A stretch of DNA of 64,000 nt from Zonotrichia leucophrys gambelii (GCF_028769735.1 NC_088179.1:5960001-6024000), one strand, 5' to 3'. Numbered from the stretch's first letter, positions 37,614 to 50,622 are shown. Made by a program: numbers and translations. Notes: a model not told the origin generated them from the sequence alone.

Positions 37614-38382
37614 CTGAGCCTAAGTGTCAGGGGGAGGAAAAGCAAATTACCATCATAAGAAGTGTTAGACAAGTTAACTCCCATTAGATAACTATCAATC
37701 CTTCTGCAAAATAAAATCATGCTGCTCATCTTAAGTCTGCTCAGTACTGTCAGCAACTACATTATAAAGACAAGTTCTGATTTTTTGGCACTTTTCCTGA
37801 CTAGTACAATAAATTGGGCAGGTAAAACATTTCATTTAATCAAATAAGGAAGATCTTAGCTGTGGTTTAGGATACAATTAAATAACAACTATGGGCACTG
37901 CATTTAATTAGGTGCCCATGAGTCCTTGGGCTAGTGAACAGCACATCTGTGCACACACTCATTTTCTGTGGGCAGAACATTCTTATTTATATATCTGAGA
38001 AATTTGCTTGCAAAAAAGCTCCCAACTGGCTCCCATCACTGTTCCCATATAATGCCAGCTGAAGCTCAGTAATGAGTTTGAATGGATTCTGAGATGGGAA
38101 ATGTGTTTGGTAAGCCAGTGAGAGGACCAGTCCCCATGGGAAAAGCTGACAGGGCCCCTGACACCACACACACAAACCATCCCTCACAGTGATCAAGGTC
38201 TCTACCAAGATCAGAATACCAGAGTGAGGGAGTGTCATCCAAATAGCTACCATGTCAACAGTGTCACTACAATGCCTAGAAACCTGAAACAATCTCATTA
38301 TACCAGGTGTCAGACACAAGCACTTCACATTTTGTGTTGATCTTCTGTTTTTAATAGAAAATGGAATTTAACTCAGTCTTAC

Positions 38383-38425
38383 TTTCATCATCTTGAGTAA
38401 GCACCAGCAATTTGCTCTGCAATCG
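38383..38425 (-). CDS. VPS8: VPS8 exon w21 (RLQSKLLVLTQDDE)
   Basis: 43 bp reading RLQSKLLVLTQDDE plus one base. RLQSKL is conserved; the following linker is divergent and about three residues shorter than human. Acceptor GTTTCAG, donor GTAAGA. The following intron is 769 bp with nothing recognised. Confidence 0.9.
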
Positions 38426-38843
38426 CTGAAACAAAAGAGAGGACACAGAACAATCAGCTTGGGAGTTTAATCCCAAGAATCCTGATAGAAATGTTTCTCA
38501 AAGGTGTGGTTACACAGGCTTGCCCCCATTTTCCTCCCCAGCATAATTAACATGGCAAACAGCTTTCCAAGCATGGAAAGGAAAGCAGGAGCTGAAAGAT
38601 GATTTTTGGCTCTGAAAAACAAATTTCAGCATCTAGTATCTTCTAAATGTTTGAAGATTTGTCAGAAAAATATACTGATGTTCTGAGTATGCAGACACCC
38701 CCATTTATTGGTATTTGACCAATCCTTCCAAGGATTCTAGTGGGAAACAAATTGAGGAACAAGGACAACATCCAAACTGAGCACAGGCCACCATGCTGAT
38801 AGCATGGCAACAATGCCACATGCAGGATTTGGGAGTACTGTAC

Positions 38844-38933
38844 CTCAAGCATAACCAAAAAGGCACCATGGATATCTCCCTTCTTCTCTAGTAAATATGA
38901 GGAAGCCTCATGAAGCTGATGTTTTTGGGTTAT
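38844..38933 (-). CDS. VPS8: VPS8 exon w20 (ITQKHQLHEASSYLLEKKGD)
   Basis: 90 bp, 30 codons, phase 0/0. Reads ITQKHQLHEASSYLLEKKGD then IHGAFLVMLE, a conserved TPR-like helical hairpin. Acceptor AACTCAG, donor GTACAG. The following intron is 418 bp. Confidence 0.96.
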
Positions 38934-39531
38934 CTGAGTTGAAAGGAAAAAAAAGGTAAATGTCTGTCTGAAGAAAGCTGCCAGTGTTTGTTTATCCACA
39001 AGACAATGCCAAGCAGATGGCCAGGGCTGGGAGTGCTTTACCCAGGCTGAGCAGCTCTCCTCCATCTCCTTTTATTTCCCAGCTTGCACTATTGCCACCA
39101 CCAGCACTCAAAAATGACTGGTACAATTTCCATACAGAGAAGGAACAGTTGCTCTCCCAGCACAAGGCAGATTTTGGCAGTGCTGCTTTCCAAAATACCC
39201 AGGCCTGTGATTTCATATACCCCCAACGTGATTAATTAGCAACAACACAGGCACCCTCCACTCTGCAGTTTCTCAGCAGCTTCAGAGCACTAACAGCCCT
39301 TTGTTATTAGCCCTGAGACCCAGCTCAGTGTTAGTCTATTAAATATATCCACCTGTGCTGCAGAAGAGCAGTTTAGCAGCTCAGAGGGACAGAGAGTGCT
39401 AGAAACAGACTGGAAGAGCATCCAGGAACGAATCCAAGCCTAAAGTAAAGTGTCTTTACAGCAGTGTAAAGGGGTAGGAGCTGATTTGAATGCATCCCAT
39501 GGCCCCTTGTCATCATTAATCTCTTTCCTAC

Positions 39532-39673
39532 CTGGATGGTTTCCTCCAGTCTGCAGCATTCCAGAACTTTGAGTGTCTCCAAAACCTGGTCTGGGCTGTA
39601 CTGACAGAGCAGCTCGATGAACTGCTCAGTGACACAGGGTGGGAGGTGTAGCAGGTCTTGGTTAATGCCTTCT
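39532..39673 (-). CDS. VPS8: VPS8 exon w19 (CVTEQFIELLCQYSPDQVLE)
   Basis: 142 bp that finish the Arg codon and add 47 codons. Reads EGINQDLLHLPP, CVTEQFIELLCQYSPDQVLE, then TLKVLECCRLEETIQ. Acceptor TATTCCAG, donor GTAGGA, phase 0 at its end. The following intron is 598 bp with nothing recognised. Confidence 0.96.
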
Positions 39674-42600
39674 CTGGAATAAAACAGGCACAAGAGACTA
39701 AAATCAAATCCTAGCCCAGAAATCTGGCTGGGAAGAAGAGTTTCTTATTCAATTGAGCGTTGTCTTTTATCCTTAATGCTGAAGTTAAAAAATCTGGTTT
39801 TAAGAGGAAAATGATGCTACTTCTACTAGTTACTGGTGCTGGAGGTCTCTCAGCAGCCATTTCATTTGTTCCACAACATATCCTCCTGATGCCTCAGTAC
39901 AAATTAAACTCTCAAAGACCCCTGTGAAGAAAGAGACCAGCACAGACCCATCTCCAGCAACTCCATGGCAAAGAGGCACAAAGAATTAGCCTCATTTCCT
40001 CAATGAAACCTTATGGTCTGAGTGCTCTGTTCAGATCCTGATTGTCTCTGTCCTACAGACCTGCTCTGCATGTGCTGCTTTTTGCTTATTGCTCCTGAAA
40101 TTCTTCTTTGACTTCCTTTACACATTTTAATGTTTCATCCCTTTGATCTACCTCACTGAGAAAGGAACTCATAATTCTTTTAGAGAAACATCCCCCTTTT
40201 CAATCCCTGGGCTCATTATTAAGCAAACTCCTCATGTGCAGAAACAGAAGAGAGAACAGAACTGTGAGCAGTGCCCACGTCCCTTTGTCCTGACAGTTTC
40301 CTACTGATCTTGGTTTTAAAAAGAGCAACGTGAAGGAGGAGACTTCAGAGTGAGGAGGGAAAGGATGAGGCTTCCCTGGAGCCAGATACAGCACCTGCAA
40401 CCTTTAAATGAACAGCAGCTCTCTGCCACTGCACATTACACTTCCCATGGCAGTTCTAGGACTGATGCATTGCACAGAGAAACAGTGGAAGTTTATCCTG
40501 CCTACAAAACAGGGGCTTCTGCTGAAGCTCCTGCTAGGAAAAGAAATGGATCAGGGTGTATATATTGAGTTTTATTACCTTTCTGAACACAAATTCCTAA
40601 GCAGGAGAAGATCTGTTAGTGTGCAAATCCTACAGCCATGGGATGGAAAAAGTCTGATATCCAATATCCTCTATTTCCTGGGAGTTACAAAAGGCATACT
40701 ACTGCCATTCAGAAAGGCCAGGACAATGCTGTGAGAGAGCAGCTCTGCTAAGAGAGCAGCTTCCTGTGATTACAATGATTATAAATGCAACATGCCCAGA
40801 AACAAAAGCCTCACCCATGTACTGATCACAGTGTGCAAAGTATGAGCACAACTCCACCAAAACTGTGCCCAAACTCTTGGGTTCTGACAGCAAAGAGTGC
40901 ACCCTGAAGGACCAAACAAGAACCCTGAACTCTGCATTCACCATCCACTCCTCCCACAACAAACACCCTGTAAACTCCCCCAGTGCCTGCAAGGGGGTGA
41001 GTGCTCTCCTCTTTCTATGGGTAGACTAAAATAAAACACTCACTATCTAAAATGATCTTGTCTGACAAGGCAGGAAAAATGGCAAGTCACGCACCTATAG
41101 CATGAGAACAAACTTCAAGTCTGGAAATAACTCTGGCACTAAGCATTCATGATTTCATGAGCAAGCTCACTCTTCCCTCAGCCATTTATTTAATCAAAAA
41201 ATAGAGAAGAGACAACAGAAAGAAAGCTGGATTTTGGTAACTTCTAGAACTAATTGACAATCCTGAGACTTGCAGGTCCTCTTCAGCTACATGGGATCAT
41301 TTCCACTCCAATATAACCACATCCAATGTCTCCCCTGCCACAGTCTTTCCAAAAAGCAAGAGAGAAGCACTGGTTTCTCATGAAACCTGGCACAAGGGAG
41401 CCCTGCAAGTGTCACAGGCAGCTGGGCACAGAGGAGAGCCCCTGGGACAAACCCTCATGGTTTAGTCTGTTACTACATTTATAAAGCCAGAACAGTGTTG
41501 CTAAACAAGTTAATATTGTTGGTATAATACATAACCACAAATGCCAACAGACAATGCTTCACTGTGCTGGGGTTTTTTAGAGAAAAAAACTCTAGAGTTT
41601 AAAATGGAAATGTAGCAAAGACTGTGATTAATGAGCTGAGCAATCCCTACTACATTCTCTGTTTCCTGGGGCTGCTTTATGCTACAAACATTCAGACATT
41701 TGGTTTTAATTTCCCCAGGCAATTCCTGTTAACCCTGTTTCCTCCCTTCCCCCTTCCACATCCTTAAAAATAAATCTCTAGCTAAATTAAATGGGCCAAA
41801 TTAATCCCTAATGCAATTCCACCAACTCGGATAGTTAGACCAGCATGATGAGTCTTGTCCCCATATGATCAAGCAATCATTTGTATTTGAGACCTTAAAA
41901 AGCTCATTTGCTGCTCTAGGAATCTTTACTTGGACAAAAATTTTGCTTCAAAAAAGAATATAAACATTTAGATTACATGAAAAGAGACAGATGTTGCAGA
42001 AGAGCCTAACCACTATTTTAGGTATAAATATACTACAAAGTGTAGGTGCCTCTGCAGGTAAATCTGCAGAGCAAGATTTCACCTCCCTCCCTCCCTGCCT
42101 CTCCCAGGGCACAGTTCAGCTCCTTTCAATAGGTTTTAGAAGAAAACAACTTGCCAGCACTGAGAACAGACCTCAGGACCTGAGTGTTATTAAGAAGAAG
42201 CCATGTGGCCCAGTGCAGCACGTGGAACAGCATCCTTGGGGGAAAAGCAGAGAGCTGTGGGGAGATCAGCTGCACAACCCTGTATCCCATTGCTGGTTTG
42301 AACACATCACGTGTTGCCTGTGATCAGAAGGTAACTACAGGAGAAATGAGTCTATTTAGCTCTAATTATGGCAGAGTGAAATTAGAGATGTTTATTACTC
42401 AGAGATTATGGGAGGCACTCTGTGCATAAGATTAGAATCCAGGTTAATTACTACCTTCACTGGGTGCAAGTGATATCACAGCATAAACAAAGTTCTACTT
42501 AACATCCAGCTGGGTTTCATTTCTGCTTAACTACATTTTTTTTTCAATTAATCAATGATTAACTAAATAATTTGATTTATTTTCTATAAAATCCAACCAA

Positions 42601-43206
42601 GATCTTTTTTGATTTTGTTTTGACCCTGGAGAAAACAGGAGGTGTGGAAATGAACACCTTCCACACAAACATGTCTGTAAAACTCAGGAAACAACAAATT
42701 GTATGCTTGGGGTTTTGGCTTTGGTTTGGGTTGGTTGGGTATTTTTCCTTAATTTACATTAAAATCCAAGAGGTGATTGATTAATTCCAGGTTCTGGCTT
42801 CCAAAGCATGCTTTTTATTCCACTTCAACAAAAACTGAAACACTGGCACTAGGATTTAGATAATATTGCCTTTTCTTACTCCTCCTCTTCATTAAGCACA
42901 ATTAATTTGTGATTAATTGACAAACCAAGATCTCTCCCTCAGTTGCATTAAAATTGTTTGAAAGCAACTGGAGCTGTGCATATATAAATGTCTTGTGGCA
43001 TTTGATACTGATTTAACAGAAAGAGAACACAGAGCTGAAGCACTGAAAGAACAGGCACAGAAGGAGCAAGTAAGGAGTTAAAAAGAGGAGCTTGCAGTGA
43101 AATATGGCAGCATTCTGAAACTGGCTATTGATGCACTGGTTCAAAGAATTGATTTGAATCCACGTTTGCACACTGCAGTTTGTAAACAGTCCAACTTTCT
43201 ACATAC
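39674..43206 (-). other. VPS8: VPS8 intron of 3.5 kb with AT-rich segment
   Basis: No gene or interspersed repeat was recognised. The segment at about 42530-42930 is clearly more AT-rich than the rest and repeats TAAT/ATTA cores, including GATTAACT and TGATTAATTGA. Confidence 0.55.
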
Positions 43207-43253
43207 CTTGGATCAAGGAGACTCCTCAGGAACTGGAAGAGCAAGAACTGGTC
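43207..43253 (-). CDS. VPS8: VPS8 exon w18 (DQFLLFQFLRSLLDP)
   Basis: 47 bp reading DQFLLFQFLRSLLDP plus two bases of Arg. Acceptor TTGTACAG, donor GTATGT. Too short to appear as an ORF. The following intron is 3533 bp (39674-43206) and includes an AT-rich stretch around 42530-42930. Confidence 0.95.
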
Positions 43254-43687
43254 CTGTACAACAGGAGGAGACACAGTATTGTTATTTTCAATTATGTGCT
43301 GTGAAACAGTGATCCTTGAACTATACCCACTGAAGGAAACAGTTCCCAGCTGCTGCCTGCTGCAGGAGCTGCTCTGGGCATATCTTGCACAAATATTCTG
43401 AGGATGTGTTTGGCTGACAACAGCTCTGCTCTCGGACTCCAAGCCACACTAAAACCCAACTAAAAGCTGCAACCAGCAGCTCTGAGCTTATACATTTTTA
43501 TGGCCAGAACTCTACAAACAGGCCAAATAATTGAGATGTAGCAATTCCTATCAGTGAGTAGCTATAGCCTATTTTTCTTCTGTTTCTGACACAGCAATAC
43601 CTCACCATGACTCATAGCAATCATTTCCTACAGGACTGACATCCCTACTGCACAGAAGCCCCACACTAAGGGAGTTGGACACCTCAC

Positions 43688-43777
43688 CTGCAGGTTGGAG
43701 ATGATGCTCTCGAGCTGCTCGCTGAAGTGAATGGCTGCCAGGTCAGCTGCTTTACCTGGGCTCAGCACCAGCAGCTC
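43688..43777 (-). CDS. VPS8: VPS8 exon w17 (ELLVLSPGKAADLAAIHFSE)
   Basis: 90 bp, 30 codons, phase 0/0. Reads ELLVLSPGKAADLAAIHFSE then QLESIISNLQ; human has ELVSLKPCKAAELVATHFSG here, so this is a more divergent solenoid repeat. Acceptor follows an uninterrupted C8 tract and AAG; donor GTGAGG. The following intron is 434 bp. Confidence 0.93.
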
Positions 43778-46693
43778 CTTGGGGGGGGAAGAGAGATCAA
43801 ATCAAATTAATTCCTTCTGACTTCACAGGCAATATAATTATGCAGCATCACCGAGCCCATCCACACTGTAACTGCACCTTTGCTGAGATGCAAGTGTAAA
43901 ACAGTTAACACCATTGCACAAAGAGAGGTATAGAAAAAATAGAAGGGTAGTTGGTAAAAAAGAATTTCTGAAAGTTGATGCTTTTGCTACACATAAGGCC
44001 TTGAAGAATATAAAACTTTTCACACCAAGAACCCACCTCAGTCCTAAGGAGAGGAAGTTATTCATTAAGTTTTCTGACAACTGCCTTTACCCCCTGCCAA
44101 CAAGACATTCCCAGTGCCAACTGTGAGGCAGCAGGAAAGGGGAAACAATCAACCCTTGGGAATTTCTCAGTCCAATGGAAACAGTGTTGAATTGGCTTTA
44201 ACTGAACCAAACCAGAGGTTTGAAAGCGAGTTTCCTGTGACTGTTCACCATAACTGACACCTGTCCAGACATGAAAAAGCAATTTCTTTATTGTAATACA
44301 AGGAAACAAAAATCATCTAGATGCCTGTGGGTCTGCCTTCTGTCAAGCTCGAGCTAAAAGGCTTCATATATCACACAAGTTTACACAACCTGCAATGTGA
44401 GCTTTTTGCTTCTAACCCTTCCAAATAAATGAGAAGCAACTGCTGCAAAACAACACTGTGCACCTGGTAACCTGTCCCAAAAGCCCTTGCTGAACCTAAA
44501 AACGAGAAAAGATTTCTTTACTGAACAAAACCAACTGTCACAGCAGTAAAGAAAGAAAATTATCAGAAATGTACATCTGGGGAAAATCCCTTAGCAGTAG
44601 CTTGGTCTCCAGACAGACACAGCAGCCACTGAATACAGCCAATGGCAGACACAGACTGGGGCAAAGGGAAGCAGGGAAGAGCCTGACCATCCATGAGCTC
44701 TTTAGGAAGAGCTGTCACAGCTGATGCCTTTGGTGAGGGTTTCAGAGGAAACCTGCCTGCTCCAGAAGCAGCTCTGCAGTGTCTGACCCCACAGCTTTAC
44801 TGCACAAGCTCAGCCCCTCACTGTGTCCCCACAACTTTCACCCCACAAACCCAGGCAGTCCAAAGCACCCAGGAGATCTCTAAGCACAGCAGTGCAGAGG
44901 GACACAGAAAGGATGCAGTGGGACTGCCTTAATCCACTTCTCTCTCTTCTCCCTCCTGGGAGTCTCCAGGACTGCTGAAGGCAGGGCTGCCAGGCTGGAG
45001 GGAGCTGGTCCAATCTCCCTGTCTGCAATCAGTGCACCCTTCAGAGTCCATTCCCCAGCAAAACATTTGGTGCTTGGGTTTGTATCCACTCCCAGGTGTG
45101 AACAACCTGCAAACATGGTGCTGCTCTGACAGCCCTTGAGGAGACAGAACTGCCACAAGGCATGTGGGTATGAGGGTAGAAAAGAACCCTTGTGTGACTG
45201 AAGAGAACAGAGTTTATTTTTTAAAGATAAACATCAATGAACAATTGCTGTGAGATGATGGGAAAAATTTAAAGTGGCACTGATGACAAACTCCACTTTC
45301 TGCCATAGAATCACCAGGAAATCCTCTCCAGACACTGCTGGTTTTGCCTGAAGAGGCTGATCTGCTGCATTCATAGCTCAGCAAATGACAGCTGTCCTAA
45401 GAGCTGAAATCACAGCTTCACTCCAGTAAAGTAAAGTATTATTTACTGTTCCAAGTCTTTTGAATGTCTGAGAGCAGGATTAACACAATGGAAAAGGACA
45501 AAAGCCCACAGCAGCCATCAGGCTGCTAAACCACCTGTTTTACCAGTCCTGGGAAATAAAAGATGCCAAAATGAATCAGGGAGCTGATCTCAGTGACAGT
45601 ACCTAAGAAAGGTGACCCACAGAGCCCATCACCTGCCCAGCAGCCTCTGGGGGACCAGGGATGCAGCAGGGGAAGGAAGCAGACACAAGAAACAGCACAG
45701 CAGCTGCAGCCTGCCCAGCCTGGAGCCCCAGCTGCTCTGATGAGGGTGCAATGAGCCAGGCCTGCTCAGAGCCAGCACAACCATCCCCACCAGTCCCACA
45801 GCCCTGCCAGTGCCTCTGGAGAGGGGCTGTGAGCTCAGGGAGCCACATGCCAGGCAGCAGCATTCCCAGGGTTTCTTTGTGCATTACCTTTTGAATCACT
45901 CTCCCTCCTGGTCCATTTTCTCATTAGTCATGCACTACTTGCAGATGCTGGTAGAAACTAAAAGTACTCTGGATGTGCCCATTAGCTTTTTGTCTGCCTC
46001 ACAGGATACAGATTCTGCGGTCATTTTCTGCTAAGGAGTGCTGTCTGCAAGGCTTGTTTTACAGACAGAATTATTTTCCTGGCTTATCTCCAGATCACCC
46101 TGGTGGGAACTGACAGCACCTTATAGGAACTAGAAATATTACAGATTCCCCACACCTACTGACTGGACAATCATTTCAGACATCTTCATCCCCTGAAGCT
46201 GACAGAGTCTGAAAACATGAGGAAAATTATTAGTTGGAGGAGTCCAGCAGCAGCCTGTGTCTTACAGAGAAGCCATGACCCCATCATTCCCCAGGTTAGC
46301 AGTGCCAGGGCACCAGGGCTGAATGCACTCATCAGTGTGAGGAGCTGGATCCCACAGCCTGTGTGTGAGGTCAGTGATGTCCATACCCTGCCTTGCTGCT
46401 GCTGCATGCTCAGGAGATGGAACATTTGCTAATGGATCCCTCTCCTGACTGCCCATCACCCCCTGAGCAGGCACCATTACCCAAAGAGCAGCACTTGAAA
46501 CCAGGAAGGCCAGGAAGGCAGCCTGACTCTGAGAGGCACTTACACTGATGTGGGAGAGCTCTGAGCTGACAGCAGAGCTATCTCAACAGCTGTGACTCAG
46601 CACTGGACACTTGTGCTTTGGAAAAGCACCAGCACATCCAAGAGCCATCAGCAGGAGCTGAGGGACTGTGGGTGCAGGATATATCCTACCTAC
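43778..46693 (-). other. VPS8: VPS8 intron of 2.9 kb, nothing recognised
   Basis: No gene, repeat or RNA element was identified. The flanking exons are contiguous in human VPS8. Confidence 0.55.
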
Positions 46694-46792
46694 CTCTATG
46701 TGGTCCAAAGCTTTCTGCCACACCAGCTGCTTCTCCTCTGCACTGTAGCCAGGCATGGACAGGATGTTGTGGATGTAGTTGAAAACTTCTTC
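46694..46792 (-). CDS. VPS8: VPS8 exon w16 (EEVFNYIHNILSMPGYSAEE)
   Basis: 99 bp, 33 codons, phase 0/0. Reads EEVFNYIHNILSMPGYSAEE then KQLVWQKALDHIE. Acceptor CTTACAG, donor GTAGGT. The following intron is 2916 bp (43778-46693) without recognised features. Confidence 0.96.
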
Positions 46793-47587
46793 CTGTAAGG
46801 CACAAACCCATAAATGCTCAGTGTGTTCTGCAGCACCACTGACAGCACTGGCTTTTGGAAACCAGAGTGCTTCCAGCAGCCTTGGCATGACCTCAGGGCT
46901 AGTCCTCTCCAAGTAGTCAGGATGAGTTATCTGCAGAGAGGCTCTATGTCCCTGAAGAGCTCCTGAAGGAAAAGAGAGCCAAGGGGAACCTGATGCTAAT
47001 GTGTTAAGCACTGAGGTCAAAGAGAATTGTTCTTCCCCTACCAGAAATGTCTTCCTCTTACCCACAGGGAAAAAGGACAGGACATCACTTGAGCTAGGAG
47101 CCCAGGCAGAGAGAACACTCTGCCAGGGAGTAGCTCAGTTTTCCCAGCACATTCCTGAGCTCCTCCCTGACACTGGCCTCTCCCCCAGGCTCTCTCCTGC
47201 ACTGTTCCCCAGCTCAGGTGCTCTCCTGTCTCATGGTTTTTGGCCACTTCACTATCACAACCTCCTCTTCTGATTCCTTCACCCATACAACATTCAGTAT
47301 TGTGGATTTATAAGGACCCGAAGAGGTCACATTTGCCAGACTCTCATCCCAACTTCTGTTGGTGGTAGGGAAGGGAACACCGCAAAAACTGTGGCAGGTG
47401 TGCATGCTGAAGGTAATGGCAGAGAGACTGTAAGGGCAGAGAGCCTATGTCCAGGGGAAGAAATGTGGGGACCAATGGCAGAAACAAAAAAGCACTGCAG
47501 TTAGCCACATCTGCAGCAAATCCCACCTTGCACCGAGGTTTGATGTACCAGCACTAGATTTAAAAATAAAGGAAAATTCTGTAACTT

Positions 47588-47607
47588 AAAAAAAAAAAAT
47601 AAAAAAA
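47588..47607 (+). repeat. A-rich tract (A12 T A7) with upstream AATAAA
   Basis: An adenine tract begins 17 bases after an AATAAA (47565-47570) on the + strand, inside a VPS8 intron. It may be a simple repeat or the tail of a retroposed transcript (see findings). Confidence 0.7.
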
Positions 47608-47788
47608 TCAGCTCCTCTCCACTAGACAAACACAAACAGCTTTGACTAGGACTAAAAACCTGAACTGTTGAGGGCATTTTTAAGGTGATTATGCTAGAAG
47701 AGCAAGGCAGCTGTGCCCAGTCACTGTGGCCAGCAGCACAGGCTGCATGGCCAGGAAGCAGAAAGGCAGGAGCACCAGAGTTCCTCAC

Positions 47789-47873
47789 CTTCCTCAGGGG
47801 ATCCCGCAGGTAACAGCCGATGATTTTGTCATAGCGAAGCTGCCGCTCGTACATGAACTCACAGATCTGATAG
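47789..47873 (-). CDS. VPS8: VPS8 exon w15 (YQICEFMYERQLRYDKIIG)
   Basis: 85 bp that finish the Phe codon and read YQICEFMYERQLRYDKIIG then CYLRDPLRK. Solenoid helices of the clathrin-repeat type. The last codon (AAG, Lys) replaces a human Glu. Acceptor CTTTCAG, donor GTGAGG. The following intron is 996 bp and contains the A-rich tract at 47588. Confidence 0.96.
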
Positions 47874-49140
47874 CTGAAAGGAAAGGAAACTTCCCAGGTC
47901 AGGAAAAGCACTCAGCTGAGCCAGCACCACAGACAGGCAGCATTTGGAAGTGTCTCACATTGGGGTTTTCAGCACACAGGCTGGGTGGCTCCAGAATGCT
48001 GGAGTGCCATTTGTACCAACCTCGGGCCAACCTCAACCCATCAGAGTTGCCCATCAAGCTCCCTCTTCTGGGAAATTATCACACAGAACAGAGAAAAGTG
48101 GAGTTACTCAGGGGAGAGGCAAGGGACAGAGGATAACAACTCTTAATGAAATCAGGTCTCACAGGTTCTGCTGTCAGAGATGATCTTTGTTTCCACAACA
48201 CTCTGCTCTAAGTTAGGTCAATTCACTACTTAATTGAAGAAATTCACTAAACATGACTCAACAACGACACAGCTTCCTACCTTCACATTTTAATAAAAAT
48301 CTTCAATATTTTGAGACTTTACATAAAATTAGATGTAACTGAGTCAAACCAAATCAAGAGTCTGATAATTAATATTACACTATAGCTCTTTCAGCTCTGA
48401 TACAAGTGGCTGAGCTGGGGGGCCTAGCTGTCAAATTCTCTGAAGCAAGGAGAAAAAATATGTTTACTGACTCTGAAAAATTTGATTGAGTTACTCCTTT
48501 CAGGCCACACAGGAGAACAGGCATGGCACACCTCCCACTGTTCTCCCTCTGGTCCTTTGTAGCATGGTGGATTGATTCATGCAACACCCAAACTCATGGC
48601 CTGGATGAAGATGCCCCCCTGGCTGGCTCTGCTCTGGCACGACAGACTCCTTCTGGAATCATAAAGCATCTAAAGGAGGTGCTGGAAATTTTCAGCTTTT
48701 CCAGACACTGTTTTTGTATCTCCTACAAGTACCATGGGGATGGCTCCAGACCCCTTCATGCTTTTAAATCCACCTGTGGGTCTCACCCCAGCCAGGCATC
48801 TCCATCTGCCAGGGGTAGAGCACTCCAATAGACAAATGTACCTCTGAACACAGCCTGGCCTCTAGGATAGGGAATGTTAAAACTCATCAATTCCCACAGA
48901 GTTTCTCCTGAAGGGTTTCCACAGCTCTACCCCTTCTTTTCTGAACAATGCTTTCTCTGAGAACACCCAGGAAAGAAAGTCTGGGACTAAATGTGAACAT
49001 CTTAAATGAAGCATGATGTGAGTGCACAGGGAAAATAACCCCAAACACAGTTACAAAGTAGAAACAAGGAAACTGGAGCCAAGAAAGATGTGTGGAAGAG
49101 ATTTAAAGGCAGTTTTTATATATTGTGTCCAGTAACTCAC

Positions 49141-49223
49141 AACTCAGCCTTCTCTGCCATTTGGATAAGGCGGCTCTCCTCAAACTGCACGATCCCTCCT
49201 GCCTGGAGCAGCTCCAAAAGGAC
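49141..49223 (-). CDS. VPS8: VPS8 exon w14 (VLLELLQAGGIVQFEESRL)
   Basis: 83 bp, 27 codons plus two bases of Phe. Reads VLLELLQAGGIVQFEESRL then IQMAEKAE. Acceptor CCTGCAG, donor GTGAGT. The following intron is 1267 bp (47874-49140) with nothing recognised. Confidence 0.96.
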
Positions 49224-49543
49224 CTGCAGGGATTGAACAGTAGTTGAACACCCAGTGCCTCTACAAGTCCACTGCTCCTGCTCCATAAAACATGGTAAGA
49301 ACACAGGGCTGACTTTATTGATTTGTTAATTGATTGTCCTTTAACTATGAAGGACATGAGCTTATGAGACCTTTCCTGCCCTCTGTTCTTGCTCCTGCAG
49401 GCAGTGCTGGGGTGGGACCCTTCCCCTCCTGCTGTGCCCAGCACGGCCCAATATTCCCATGCCCATTCTCACTCCCAAGGCCAAGTTCTGCTCCACAGCA
49501 GCCTTTGGGGGTGCTCCAAGGAGCATCCCTGGAAGGCTCTCAC

Positions 49544-49600
49544 CTGCTGCCTCTCGGAATGCCGGGAATCATCATCGGGGCTGCACAGGAACTCCAGCAC
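49544..49600 (-). CDS. VPS8: VPS8 exon w13 (VLEFLCSPDDDSRHSERQQ)
   Basis: 57 bp, 19 codons, phase 0/0, reading VLEFLCSPDDDSRHSERQQ; identical to human as I recall it. Acceptor CCGGCAG, donor GTGAGA. The following intron is 320 bp. Confidence 0.96.
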
Positions 49601-50282
49601 CTGCCGGGAGAGGGGGTGTGAGCCAGGCCTGCCTGGGAGCACAAACTCCCCAGCACACCCTGAGCACCAGCAGTGGCACAGCAAACCACCCACAACGGGG
49701 CCATCTGAATGCACCTGGAACCAAACTGGGAATACTGGAATGGCAGAGAACTGCTGAAAGACTCCTGAGAGGGAAACACAGGACTCTGCACCAGGATCTA
49801 GAACCAAACTTTAGGGAACTTGGGGAACCTCAAGTTTCTGCTTCAGACTACACACCAAACAGCTGGCATCACTACACTGACCCACTCTCCTGGACTGTGC
49901 CATCTCATCAGGAAAACAGGAAATTATGTAATTCATAACATTTCATATATGTGGAATAAAAGTGTTTAATTCAAATCTGCTTACCCTCCATAGAGTTCTT
50001 CAGTCTTAAATTAGGATCAAGGACATAATATATTCTAATTCATTTTTATTAGTGCTCATACATCCCTATTATTATCAGTCAGTGAAGCCTCCTCCTCACT
50101 CCCAGGAATTTCTGTGATTAAGCTGGGATACAAAGCTAACTCATGCAAGCTTTGGGCATAAATTGGGGCAAATTCCTTTTTCAAACAGCAGAGAAGGTAG
50201 TGGCCAGCTGAACTAAAAATTATCAACTACACTTATGTGCTCTCTAAGCTCACTAATGTAATTTTAGTTGATACCCCTTATG

Positions 50283-50396
50283 CCAACTTGGGTTGGAAGG
50301 GACCTTAAAGCTCATCCAGCTCCACCTCTCTGCCATGGGCAGGGACACCTTCCACTGCTCAGAGTACCATCCAGCCTGGCCTTGAACACTTGCTAG
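50283..50396 (-). mobile_element. CR1 LINE 3' end, short fragment
   Basis: About 115 bp of antisense CR1 3' sequence: TTGGGTTGGAAGGGACCTTA, AAGCTCATCCAGCTCCACC, then CAGGGACACCTTCCACTGC. Truncated by the usual 5' truncation of CR1. It lies within the GC-AG intron of VPS8. Confidence 0.88.
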
Positions 50397-50622
50397 GATG
50401 CAATGCTGTTTGTCCCACAGCTCCAGCCAAGCTGAAACACTGTGTACTGTGCTTCCATGTTCTGTCCTGCTCTGCTCCTGGGAAGCCACAGCAACAGCCC
50501 AGCAAGAGGCCACCTGGTTATAATGCACCAGCACCTCCAGACCTGCTCCAGCCTACAGCACTGAGCACACTCTGCAGGGGTGCATCCTGCTTGCAGTGCC
50601 ACACACACTCAGGAACACTTGC

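Noticed and set aside
46583..47065. A phrase EALWFPKAS near 46860 that resembles VPS8 ALWFPLLEAMM
   Set aside because: Similarity stops after five residues and there are no splice sites in phase. The true ALWFPLLEAMM exon is at 36405-36483; only 46694-46792 of this open frame is coding.
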